This document shows, one piece after another, positions 10,314 to 18,176 of a DNA stretch of 64,000 bases (positions are counted from its first letter, which is position 1; each line of letters opens with the position of its first letter). Under the pieces are notes generated by a model that saw only the letters and a list, made by a program, of their open reading frames with translations, was not told the DNA's origin and made no database searches. The stretch is from an uncultured bacterium (lineage in GTDB: Bacteria; Verrucomicrobiota; Lentisphaeria; Victivallales; UBA1829). Made by a program: the position numbers and the translations under genes. Where the stretch lies: NCBI GenBank assembly GCA_900548385.1, contig URKJ01000011.1:45913-109912 (forward strand), read 5' to 3'.

Positions 10314-12493
10314 GCCGCACCTCCCTGCTCCAGCCTCATCATAACGGCATATGCACCGTCGGCAGCCATCAGTTCATCATGAGTTCCACGTTCCACGATC
10401 TTTCCATTCTCCAGCATGATGATCTCGTCGCAATCGCGTATCGTGCTCAAACGATGGGCAACCACAATGCAGGCGCAGCCGCGGCGCCGGATCGCGCGGT
10501 CGATCTTCTCCTCGGTCACGGGATCCAGCGCACTGGTCGCTTCGTCAAGGATCAGCAGAGGCGTATTGTGCGACAAAGCGCGTGCGATTTCCAGACGCTG
10601 GCGCTGACCGCCGGAAAAATTGCTTCCGCCTTCGGCGACAGGCAGTTCCAGCATGGGACCGCGTACCGCCAGTTCACGCTCGATCGCGGCATCCCGGACC
10701 GCCTGCTGCAGTTCACGCGCCTCGAACGACGGGGCAAACAAAGTCAGGTTCTGTCCCACTGTACCCGAAAACAGCATGATGCTCTGATCCACCGTTCCGA
10801 CAATGCCGTAATAGTCCGAACGGGTGTAGGAATCCATCGGCTTCCCGTTCAGAAGGATTTCACCCGACCACGGAAGCAGCGTCCCGTTGGCGAGTTTGGC
10901 GACCGTCGTTTTGCCGGAGCCCGAAGCGCCGACCAGCGCAACCCGTTTCCCCGGCTTCACGGTCAACGAAAAATTCTCCAGAACCGGCGGTTCGCAGCGG
11001 CTGTATCCGAACGAAACGTTCTTCATTTCAAACCCGGTGAAATCCGGCGGAACGTCCCCGGGACCGTCATCCGGACGGAAACTTGTTTCCGGCTCATACT
11101 TGTACACATCCTGAATCCGCTCCACATCGGCTTTCATCGCCTGAAGTTCCGCCCCCGCCATCATCAGCGCGGTGAACGGAGCGGCAAAACTTGCGGCAAG
11201 CGTCTGGAATGCGAACATCCCGCCGAGCGTCAGCTCACCGTTCATGACAAGCCATGCACCAATGCAGAGAATCAGCACATTGCCCGCCGCATTCAGAAAC
11301 GCGGGGAGCAGATTGAAGCAGGTCACGGAAACCTGATACCCCAGCTGTTTCCGGTTCAACTCGGCAAGCTGCCCGGTCCACTGCAGAAATACGGAGTCCT
11401 CGCGTCCCGCCGCACGGAGATTCTCCATCATGGCAACACCGGACATCACCGAACTGAGCATTCTGGTCCGGATCATCAGCAGACTCTGGTTCAGAACCTG
11501 ACGATGCCGGTTGACAATCCATAGGCACAGCAGATCCAGTCCGAGAAAACCGAGCGAAACAAACGAAAGCAATCCGCTGAACTGGAACATCAGCAGCAGG
11601 AAAAACAACGCGGTGCAGAAGCGGACAATATTGTCCGCAACCGTTCCGAACGCTGTGGACGCCACGGAGGAATTCAGCCCGACGCGCGTTTGCAGATCCC
11701 CGTTGGAACGCTGGAGAAAAAAGCCCATCGGCAGACGGAACAGATAGTTCATCATCTCCATCGTCCGGTTGACCGCAAGCTGGAGTTCTCCGCGCCGGAG
11801 CGCCAGGGCGACGAGCCAGCTGAGCAGAGTCTGAAGCAGAATCGTCAGAATGAACAGCAGAAGCACAGGAACCAGCCACTCGCTTTTCCCCGGCAGGATC
11901 CGGTCTACAAAAACCTGCATCAGCGCGGGAACCGTGATTCCGGGAATCACAAGAAGAAGTCCGCCCCAGACAATCGCCGCCATGATGCTTTTCATGCCGG
12001 AGATCATCGGCAGCATCGCCCGGAACACCCCCTGCGGCTTTCCGCCTTTACGGAACTCCGGTGTTTTTTTGAACTCCAGAGCCACTCCGGTATAGGAATT
12101 TTCAAACTGCTCCCGTTCCACGGTCCGCGGACCGGAAGCCGGGTCATTCAGATAAAAATACCGCCCATTGCGGGAATGCCCCTCGTAAACGAGGAAATGT
12201 TCAAATTCCCAGAACAGGATCAGCGGCGTTTGCAGTTCATCCAGCTGTCCGGTCAGCACCCGGAATCCGCGGGCCTCCAGCCCGTAGCCGCGGGCGGCTT
12301 TGAGAATCAGAGAAGCCTTGCTGCCGTTCCGGGAAACTCCGCAGTCTCCGCGCAGTTTTTCCAACGGCTCGTAACGGCCGTAATATCCGAGGATCATCCC
12401 CAGCGACGCCGCACCGCACTCCGTCGCCTCCATCTGAAGCACGACCGGAGTCTTTTTTCTGCGGGAACACGGGAAAAAACGGAACAGGTTCAT
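10310..12493 (-). CDS. NHLP-type export ABC transporter with C39 leader peptidase
   Basis: 727 residues. The N-terminal C39 domain keeps all catalytic residues: Cys26 in MEATECGAA, His99 in FEHFLVYEG and Asp117 in LNDPASG, so it should cut a double-Gly-type leader while exporting a peptide. A membrane domain with about six helices follows, then an ATPase with VGASGSGKTT, FSGGQRQRLEIARAL and LLILDEATSALDP. Matches the peptidase/permease/ATPase subunit of NHLP bacteriocin systems. No recognisable precursor peptide with a GG leader or nitrile-hydratase-like leader is encoded in the neighbourhood, so the substrate is unknown and may be encoded elsewhere. Confidence 0.92.
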   Translation of the reverse strand: MNLFRFFPCSRRKKTPVVLQMEATECGAASLGMILGYYGRYEPLEKLRGDCGVSRNGSKASLILKAARGYGLEARGFRVLTGQLDELQTPLILFWEFEHFLVYEGHSRNGRYFYLNDPASGPRTVEREQFENSYTGVALEFKKTPEFRKGGKPQGVFRAMLPMISGMKSIMAAIVWGGLLLVIPGITVPALMQVFVDRILPGKSEWLVPVLLLFILTILLQTLLSWLVALALRRGELQLAVNRTMEMMNYLFRLPMGFFLQRSNGDLQTRVGLNSSVASTAFGTVADNIVRFCTALFFLLLMFQFSGLLSFVSLGFLGLDLLCLWIVNRHRQVLNQSLLMIRTRMLSSVMSGVAMMENLRAAGREDSVFLQWTGQLAELNRKQLGYQVSVTCFNLLPAFLNAAGNVLILCIGAWLVMNGELTLGGMFAFQTLAASFAAPFTALMMAGAELQAMKADVERIQDVYKYEPETSFRPDDGPGDVPPDFTGFEMKNVSFGYSRCEPPVLENFSLTVKPGKRVALVGASGSGKTTVAKLANGTLLPWSGEILLNGKPMDSYTRSDYYGIVGTVDQSIMLFSGTVGQNLTLFAPSFEARELQQAVRDAAIERELAVRGPMLELPVAEGGSNFSGGQRQRLEIARALSHNTPLLILDEATSALDPVTEEKIDRAIRRRGCACIVVAHRLSTIRDCDEIIMLENGKIVERGTHDELMAADGAYAVMMRLEQGGAA

Positions 12494-13776
12494 TGTTCCG
12501 TCCGTTTCGGTTTCGGCTGTTTCCGGTTCAGCAGCTCCCGCAGAGCGGGAATCACATAGGACGCAGGAGCACGGTAGCCGGTGTTGATGATGACGGTTCC
12601 CAGCATTCCGTTGACGATCCGCTGTGCATATCCTCTCCGGCTTGTCCAGCGGTAACCGCCCGGCACACCGGGTTCCGGAATAATCTCAAGAACGACACGG
12701 ATCACGGCGGATTCGCCCGCGATCATGCGGGTCAGCGATGCGTTCATCAGTTCCGCCTGCACGGTTTCCGCATTGACCGGCACATTGCTCACATCCCGCA
12801 CCACGCACTTCAGATAGCCATATTCGGCAGACGGTGCGGCGGCGGGCGAGAAAAACGCACTCATCCCGTTGCGGATCTTTTTCCCCTGATCCGGCGGAAC
12901 AAACGCGGCAAGATACATCCCCTCTTCCAACCCGGCGGCGACAAGCGCAATCTTCTCGCCGGTCTGCACATACGCCCCCTCCTCCTTGAACACTTCAAGC
13001 ACATGCCCGTCGAATTTCGGCGTAATCCAGTACGCCTCACGGTAGAGCTTCTGTGCAAGCTCAAGTTCCTGTTTCTTCTGTTCCAGACGCTGCCGGAGCT
13101 CCAGAACTTTCTGCTCCTGCTGCCAGATCAGATCCTGCTGAGTCACATCGGTCTCCATCGACTGGAGCAGAGTGGAAATATAAGAACTCTCCGTCTGGAC
13201 CATCTGGTCCATCGTCTGATAATACGCGACTTTCGACGCCGCCCCGATATTGCTCAGACGGGAATAAATATTCACGATATCCGCCGCCCGTTTGCGGCTC
13301 TCCTCCTGCCGGGCGGTCAGACGGTCCAGCATCTTTTTCTTCTCGCGGTCGATCGTCAGTTTCTGTGCGGTAAGCCGTTCAGTTCCCCGGCGTAGAAATT
13401 CAACTTCGGAACGGAGCAGGTTGTATTCCGATTCCAGTTTTCTGACATTCAGCAGCACTTCCGCATTGTGAATCTGCCCGATAACCTGTTCGGAGCTGAC
13501 TTCAGCCCCCGCCCGGATATTCAGATGGGAAAGCATTCCGCTGCCCCCGGCGATCACCGGACGGACACCGCCGCTCAGCAGCGTGATTCCCGTTCCGGTC
13601 ACACTCTCCGTCATGCTCCCGCAAAATCCCCAGATGATCATGGCGGCAAAAAACAGGGAGACGGAACCAAGCAGAAACCAGGTCCAGCGGGCTTTGACGC
13701 CGGTCAGGGCATGGCTCCGGACTCCGCGGCTCATCTGCTCCAGCGCCTTTTCGGAAAACGCGATTTTTCCTGCCAT
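12490..13776 (-). CDS. HlyD-family secretion protein of the NHLP-type exporter
   Basis: 428 residues: a short cytoplasmic N-terminus, one membrane segment (about 31-51, WTWFLLGSVSLFFAAMII), a lipoyl/biotinyl-like half (VIAGGSGMLSHLNIRAG), a long charged coiled-coil stretch (about 110-245) and the second lipoyl half (PKFDGHVLEVFKEEGAYVQTGEKIALV). This is the periplasmic adaptor of the exporter. First gene of the four-gene operon; a GGGGAG ribosome site lies 7 nt before the ATG, and the gene overlaps the next by 4 nt. No TolC-like outer-membrane gene is in the window. Confidence 0.88.
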   Translation of the reverse strand: MAGKIAFSEKALEQMSRGVRSHALTGVKARWTWFLLGSVSLFFAAMIIWGFCGSMTESVTGTGITLLSGGVRPVIAGGSGMLSHLNIRAGAEVSSEQVIGQIHNAEVLLNVRKLESEYNLLRSEVEFLRRGTERLTAQKLTIDREKKKMLDRLTARQEESRKRAADIVNIYSRLSNIGAASKVAYYQTMDQMVQTESSYISTLLQSMETDVTQQDLIWQQEQKVLELRQRLEQKKQELELAQKLYREAYWITPKFDGHVLEVFKEEGAYVQTGEKIALVAAGLEEGMYLAAFVPPDQGKKIRNGMSAFFSPAAAPSAEYGYLKCVVRDVSNVPVNAETVQAELMNASLTRMIAGESAVIRVVLEIIPEPGVPGGYRWTSRRGYAQRIVNGMLGTVIINTGYRAPASYVIPALRELLNRKQPKPKRTEQ

Positions 13777-13813
13777 GAAAAACTCCCCGCTCTGCGTATA
13801 AAGTTTGGATGAA

Positions 13814-13876
13814 AATCAAATGATTCCTGTAATATAGCGTATCTTCCGGAACTTTTCAACCGCGCGAATCAAATGA
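13814..13876. repeat. Direct repeat AATCAAATGA flanking the exporter promoter
   Basis: Two exact 10-bp copies, at 13814-13823 and 13867-13876, start 53 bp apart and flank the promoter of the exporter operon. The upstream copy covers the stop codon of the GntR gene. The spacing is near five helical turns, so paired binding of a regulator is possible. Confidence 0.4.
13831..13859 (-). promoter_or_regulatory. Sigma70-type promoter for the NHLP-type exporter operon
   Basis: On the minus strand TTGAAA (13859-13854) and TATATT (13836-13831) are 17 nt apart, about 55 nt before the hlyD-type start. Its position just after the GntR gene suggests that the exporter has its own promoter rather than relying on readthrough. 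Confidence 0.55.
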
Positions 13877-14882
13877 AGCGGGCGGGAATAACGACCGAAC
13901 GCGGTTTACGCCGGGTATTGATCGCATGGATCAGTTGTTCCGCGATCTTCTCTCCGCATTCGTGACGCGGCGCCGCGACCATGCGACGTTCCGCCGGAAT
14001 GCCGGGCAGACTCAAGCCGTCGCAGCCGATAACCGGGATCCGGAGTCCCCGCTCGCCGAGCAGACCGAGGATCTCCGGAAGCTGGTGATCGTATGCGGCA
14101 ATCAGCGCATCGGGGACCGTCCGGCGGAGCAGACTGTCAAGAGCCGGAGCCCCCTTTCCCGCAAGCGGACGCACATCCTCGATCAGCTCCGGTTCAACCT
14201 GCCGGAACTGCTGAACCGCTTTCAGATACGCATTGAATTTCCGCACCTGTTGGAGATTCACATAACTCCGGGTCTGCCCGATGAACGCGATCCGGGAACA
14301 CCCCTGCGCCGAAAGGCAGTTGACCGCATCGCGTATGCCGTCGGTAAAATCAAACGAAACCTGCGGGATCAGCGGATCATCGACCGGATCGCACGCCGTT
14401 ATAAACGGAACCCGCGACGCCGCCACGCGGTCCAGCAGATGTTTTTCCCCGATCCCAAGCACGATTTTCCCGGTCGACGAACAGAGGGAAAAATGATCCA
14501 GACGCAGCAGTCCGGTATCCGGATCGGATTCCAGCATATTGAGGATTGTGCGGTATCCGGCGGCGGTCAGTCTCTGCATCATCGCTTCCCAGATCCCCCC
14601 CCAGAACGGATGGGTGAAAATCGTGGTGAAACCTTCAAAAATAACCTCAATCATGCGTTCCGGAAACAGATCCCGCCTTGCGGGAACGATCCGGGTCCCG
14701 CTGCGCTTTTTCCGTTCCAGCAGCCCCTGTTCCACCAGCTGCGACACCGCTTTGTCAACGGTTTTGATATTGACGCCGAACTCCGCCGCAAGCGTCCGGG
14801 ATGCCGGAACGCGTTCCGCATAGACTCCTGCCGCAATCCGGCGTTTCAGCTCTTCCGCAATGTGCGGCTGTTTGTAATCCAT
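13869..14882 (-). CDS. GntR-LacI hybrid transcriptional regulator
   Basis: About 337 residues from the start chosen at 14882 (MDYKQPHIAEELK), which has a GGAG 8 nt upstream; an earlier in-frame start (14945) adds a hydrophobic, unlikely leader. The N-terminal winged helix (about 1-70: IAEELKRRIAAG, SRTLAAEFGVNIKTVDKAVSQLVEQGLLERKKRSG) is GntR-type. The C-terminal part is a LacI/periplasmic-binding-like sensor (IFTHPFWGGIWEAM, RIAFIGQ, PDALIAAYDHQLPEILGLLG, VIGCDGL). It is divergent from the dehydrogenase/esterase/GH57 operon and is the natural candidate to control that operon in response to a sugar; control of the exporter downstream cannot be excluded. Confidence 0.85.
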   Translation of the reverse strand: MDYKQPHIAEELKRRIAAGVYAERVPASRTLAAEFGVNIKTVDKAVSQLVEQGLLERKKRSGTRIVPARRDLFPERMIEVIFEGFTTIFTHPFWGGIWEAMMQRLTAAGYRTILNMLESDPDTGLLRLDHFSLCSSTGKIVLGIGEKHLLDRVAASRVPFITACDPVDDPLIPQVSFDFTDGIRDAVNCLSAQGCSRIAFIGQTRSYVNLQQVRKFNAYLKAVQQFRQVEPELIEDVRPLAGKGAPALDSLLRRTVPDALIAAYDHQLPEILGLLGERGLRIPVIGCDGLSLPGIPAERRMVAAPRHECGEKIAEQLIHAINTRRKPRSVVIPARFI

Positions 14883-14915
14883 AAAAATTCTCCGCAGAAA
14901 ACGCTCTTCCGGAAA

Positions 14916-15025
14916 TAACCATATATCGTTTTTCGGAAAAATCAAATTAAAACCATACTTTTCACAGAAAACAGTATGCAGACTCTCTTGACTTGATGAT
15001 AAAATATTCTATAATATAACCATAT
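14916..15025. repeat. Repeated TAACCATAT in a divergent control region
   Basis: Exact 9-bp copies occur at 14916-14924, just upstream of the regulator's ribosome site, and at 15017-15025, just after the operon -10 element. They are plausible operator halves for the GntR-LacI regulator, but no symmetric site was found. Confidence 0.3.
14988..15015 (+). promoter_or_regulatory. Sigma70-type promoter for the dehydrogenase-GH57 operon
   Basis: TTGACT (14988-14993) and TATAAT (15010-15015) are separated by 16 nt, 46 nt before the first gene of the operon. The surrounding sequence is strongly AT-rich. Confidence 0.65.
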
Positions 15026-15061
15026 CGGCAACAATAACCCCAAATAAAAAAGGTAAACATT

Positions 15062-16111
15062 ATGTCCTGTGTAAAAACAATGGCGACCGTGATCGAACGC
15101 CCCGGTGAAGCGGCGTTCCGTGAAGTGACTCTGACCCCGAAGCGGGAAGACACCGTTGTCTGCAAAACCCTGATGAGCGCGATCAGCACCGGAACCGACA
15201 TGAAAACCTACCATGGCATGCAGCATCCGGAGCAGTGCTGGTATCCACTCGTCCCCGGTTACGAAAACATCGGCGTCATCCTTGAGGAAGGCTCTTATGC
15301 TCCCGGTCTCAAAAAAGGCGACCGCGTCATGATCAACGAATGCCGCACCTATATGGATGTCTGCGCGGCATGGGGCGGCGGAACGCAGATCGTGCACAAA
15401 GATTCCGCCAACGCGGGCGGCGCCGGCGATCCGCTCTGCAAAATTCCCGACAACGTCACCGACGAACAGGCGGTTCTCGCCTATCTGTTCTGCGTCTCTC
15501 TGAAAGGCGTGCAGCGTCTCGGTCTCACGGAAGACTTCGCCGGAACGGTCCTCGTCTTCGGCGCCGGCATGAACGGTATCGGCGCAGCGCAGATCATTAA
15601 AATCAAAGCGCCGAAAGCCACCGTCATCATCGCGGAACCGCATCCGTACCGTCAGGAAATCGCCCGCCACTATGCCGATCACGTCATCACCCCCGACGCC
15701 GCAGGCATCAAAAAACTGGAAGAGCTCACCAACGGCAAAAAAGCCGACAAGATCATCGAATGTTCCGGCAATCCCGCTGTTCCGGGAATCCTCTATCAGT
15801 TCATCAAAGACGGCGGCTGGAAAGATGACGACGAACCGGGTTACATTCACCTGAACGGCGATTATCCGGAAAAACTCCTCTTCGACCACTATCACCGCTG
15901 GTTCGTGAAAAACGTCAACATGTCCATGACCTGCGCAATGAAATGGAGCGGGAAACCGCAGATTCTGCAATGGATCAGCGAAGGCAGGATCGACACATCC
16001 CACCTGCCCTGCGAAACATGGGCCGCCGGAAAAGCCAAAGAGGCGTTCGCCTATCAGTCCGACAAAGGAATGGACTGCTTCAAGATTCTCTTCGACTGGA
16101 GGGATCTCTGA
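15062..16111 (+). CDS. MDR-superfamily dehydrogenase lacking zinc ligands
   Basis: 349-residue medium-chain dehydrogenase-like protein. The NAD(P)-binding Rossmann motif is seen as VLVFGAGMNGIGAAQI (about 164-179), followed by VIIAEPHPYR. The usual catalytic-zinc Cys position reads SAISTGTD and the GHE position reads PGYEN, so both zinc ligands appear replaced, as in zinc-free members of the superfamily. First gene of a five-gene operon with a TIM-barrel isomerase-like protein, whose start overlaps this stop by one base (TGATG). A sugar or polyol is the likely substrate; specificity is unknown. Zinc-independent chemistry is inferred from the missing ligands. Confidence 0.75.
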   Translation: MSCVKTMATVIERPGEAAFREVTLTPKREDTVVCKTLMSAISTGTDMKTYHGMQHPEQCWYPLVPGYENIGVILEEGSYAPGLKKGDRVMINECRTYMDVCAAWGGGTQIVHKDSANAGGAGDPLCKIPDNVTDEQAVLAYLFCVSLKGVQRLGLTEDFAGTVLVFGAGMNGIGAAQIIKIKAPKATVIIAEPHPYRQEIARHYADHVITPDAAGIKKLEELTNGKKADKIIECSGNPAVPGILYQFIKDGGWKDDDEPGYIHLNGDYPEKLLFDHYHRWFVKNVNMSMTCAMKWSGKPQILQWISEGRIDTSHLPCETWAAGKAKEAFAYQSDKGMDCFKILFDWRDL

Positions 16112-16932
16112 TGCGGTACGGTCTCGCAGCATGGGGGCTCCGTGAGGAGTCCCTGGAATCACAGCTCAAAATCACCGCCGGTCTCGGACTTGATCTGCTG
16201 GAGTTCTCCATCGCCAATTACGACAAGGATCCTCTTCAGATCGGAGCGACCGATGAACAGATCGAACAGGTTAAAGCCCTGTTCAGACAGTATAACGTCC
16301 GTCTGGAATGCGGCTGTACCGGAAATGATTTCACGGGCGACGATGTGGATGCTCAGGTCTGCAAAGTCTCCGAAGTCATCGACATCGCCTCCAAGCTCGG
16401 CATCCGCTATCTCCGGATTTTCGCCGGATTCAATTCCGACAGCGTCGTATACGGAGACCGCCTGAACAACATGCTCGCCGCCCTGAAAACAGTCAACGAC
16501 CACGCAAAGACGAAGCAGGTTGTTCTCTGTGTGGAAACTCACGGCGGCGTAACCGCTCTCGACAACGGCGCCCTGGTCCACTTCAACAGCGTCACCACCC
16601 GCACCGATCTCTGGAAAGAAATCCTCAAGACCGGAGTCTCCATTGCCTACGATCCCGCCAATCTCGGCGCGGTCGGCGCAACCTGTCCCGCAGGGTTCTA
16701 CAAACAGTTCAAAGACCGGATCGACTACGTCCATCTGAAAGACTTCCGCGACGTGGAAGGCGGTGTTCTCCCCGCTGCATGCGGAGAGGGACGCCTCGAC
16801 TGGAAACGTCTGATGGAAACCCTGCGCTCGTTCTCTGGTCCCGCAATGATCGAATATGAACTTCCGGACGATGTGAAAGAAGGCATGACGCGCAGTCTTG
16901 AATTCCTGAAAACGAATGAGGTGAACGCATGA
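16111..16932 (+). CDS. Sugar phosphate isomerase/epimerase-like TIM-barrel protein
   Basis: 273 residues starting at the ATG that overlaps the upstream stop (TGATG). The AP-endonuclease-2/xylose-isomerase-like fold is suggested by YGLAAWGLREESLESQL, LRIFAGFNS, VVLCVETHGGVTALDNG, IAYDPANLGAVGA and DYVHLKDFRD, with metal-ligand-type residues at the ETH, the DPAN Asp and the HLKD His. The C-terminal MIEYELPDDVKEG is also typical. It is coupled to the dehydrogenase upstream and overlaps the esterase downstream by 4 nt. It may be a sugar epimerase/isomerase or a keto-sugar eliminase; the sequence does not decide. Confidence 0.75.
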   Translation: MRYGLAAWGLREESLESQLKITAGLGLDLLEFSIANYDKDPLQIGATDEQIEQVKALFRQYNVRLECGCTGNDFTGDDVDAQVCKVSEVIDIASKLGIRYLRIFAGFNSDSVVYGDRLNNMLAALKTVNDHAKTKQVVLCVETHGGVTALDNGALVHFNSVTTRTDLWKEILKTGVSIAYDPANLGAVGATCPAGFYKQFKDRIDYVHLKDFRDVEGGVLPAACGEGRLDWKRLMETLRSFSGPAMIEYELPDDVKEGMTRSLEFLKTNEVNA

Positions 16933-18170
16933 AACAGCTGATCTCCGCCGTGTTGCTCTGCTGTGCGGCGGCTTTGTTTGCCGGGCAGATCTACTTCAAA
17001 GGCGACTCCGTGAAAAATCCGCTTTCCTACCGCTGCGGCGAAGAGATTGAGTTCCGTCTCTCTCTGGTGGAAGACGGAACACCGCTTGCCGGAGTCCCCA
17101 TTACTTGGGAACTGTTCGGGGAAGACGGGACCCGCAGCAAGGGAAATGCCGTTTCCGATCCCGCCAAGCCGCTGACAATCAAAACCAAACTCACCAAACC
17201 CGGTTTCGTCTATATCGACGCCAAGGCTGTGGATGACAAGGGCAAACTGCTCAAGGGCTCTCTGCCGCTCTGCGTCTCGGCCGGTGCCGATGTGGACAAG
17301 ATCCGCCAAACGGTTCCCGAACCGAAAGATTTCGATGCATTCTGGGCAGCGCAGAAAGCGCGTCTCGCCGCCGTCCCGATGGATGTCAAACTGACGCCGG
17401 TCGAAAGCAAACACAAAAACGTCGACTGCTGGATGTTTGAAATCAAATCGGTCGGCGACTATCCCGCAACCGGTTACATCTCCATGCCGAAGAATGCCAA
17501 ACCCGGCTCGCTCAAAGCGCGCGTTCAGGTTTACGGCTACGGCTACGGTTCCGTCCCGAAACAGGATAACCATGCCGCACGCGGATGGCTCTCTCTTTCC
17601 GTCGGCCGTCACGGTCTGCCGCAGGGCAGAGACAAGCAGTTCTACGAAGATCAGCGCAAAGGACCTTACAAGGGATTCGGTTTCCGCAACAATCAGACAC
17701 CGGAAAACTGCGATTTCAACATGATGATCCTCCGCGATCTCCGCGCGATTGAGTACCTCAAGACCCGTCCGGAATGGAACAAAAAGAATCTCCACGTCAC
17801 CGGCGGCAGCATGGGCGCGTTCCAGGCGGTCAACATCGCCGCGCAGGATCCCGCGGTCAGCTCCATACACATTTCCATTCCCTGGTGCGCCAATCTCGGC
17901 GGCGTCAGGGACGGGCGTTTCAAAGGCTGGCGGCCCGACTATACTCCCGCGCTTGACTATTTCGACATCGTCAATCAGGCAAAACGGGTCAAATGCCCCG
18001 TCACGATCCATATCGGACTCGGCGACCGAGTCTGCCCCGCCTCCGGTCAGTTTGCCATGTACAACGTGATGAAATGCGACCGCAAGCTCACGGCGGAACA
18101 GACCGGCGGACACCGCAAAGTCTCGCCGAAATCGAACAAATACACCATTTCCGCCAGAAAAGCGAAGTGA
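16929..18170 (+). CDS. Secreted CE7/AXE1-like carbohydrate esterase
   Basis: 413 residues with a clear signal peptide (MKQLISAVLLCCAAALFAG). An N-terminal beta-sandwich-like region of about 110 residues (YFKGDSVKNPLSYRCGEEIEF..) precedes an alpha/beta-hydrolase domain of the acetylxylan esterase family. The triad is visible as Ser294 in GGSMGAF, Asp in GLGDRVCPAS and His in TGGHRKVSP. Likely removes acetyl groups from plant polysaccharides outside the cytoplasmic membrane. It overlaps the isomerase gene by 4 nt and lies 6 nt from a paralogue without a signal peptide. Confidence 0.85.
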   Translation: MKQLISAVLLCCAAALFAGQIYFKGDSVKNPLSYRCGEEIEFRLSLVEDGTPLAGVPITWELFGEDGTRSKGNAVSDPAKPLTIKTKLTKPGFVYIDAKAVDDKGKLLKGSLPLCVSAGADVDKIRQTVPEPKDFDAFWAAQKARLAAVPMDVKLTPVESKHKNVDCWMFEIKSVGDYPATGYISMPKNAKPGSLKARVQVYGYGYGSVPKQDNHAARGWLSLSVGRHGLPQGRDKQFYEDQRKGPYKGFGFRNNQTPENCDFNMMILRDLRAIEYLKTRPEWNKKNLHVTGGSMGAFQAVNIAAQDPAVSSIHISIPWCANLGGVRDGRFKGWRPDYTPALDYFDIVNQAKRVKCPVTIHIGLGDRVCPASGQFAMYNVMKCDRKLTAEQTGGHRKVSPKSNKYTISARKAK

Positions 18171-18176
18171 ATTCCA

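Noticed and set aside
8058..10382. 774-codon open frame on the plus strand
   Set aside because: Opposite the ABC transporter gene; extremely rich in Arg, His and Gln, no domain.
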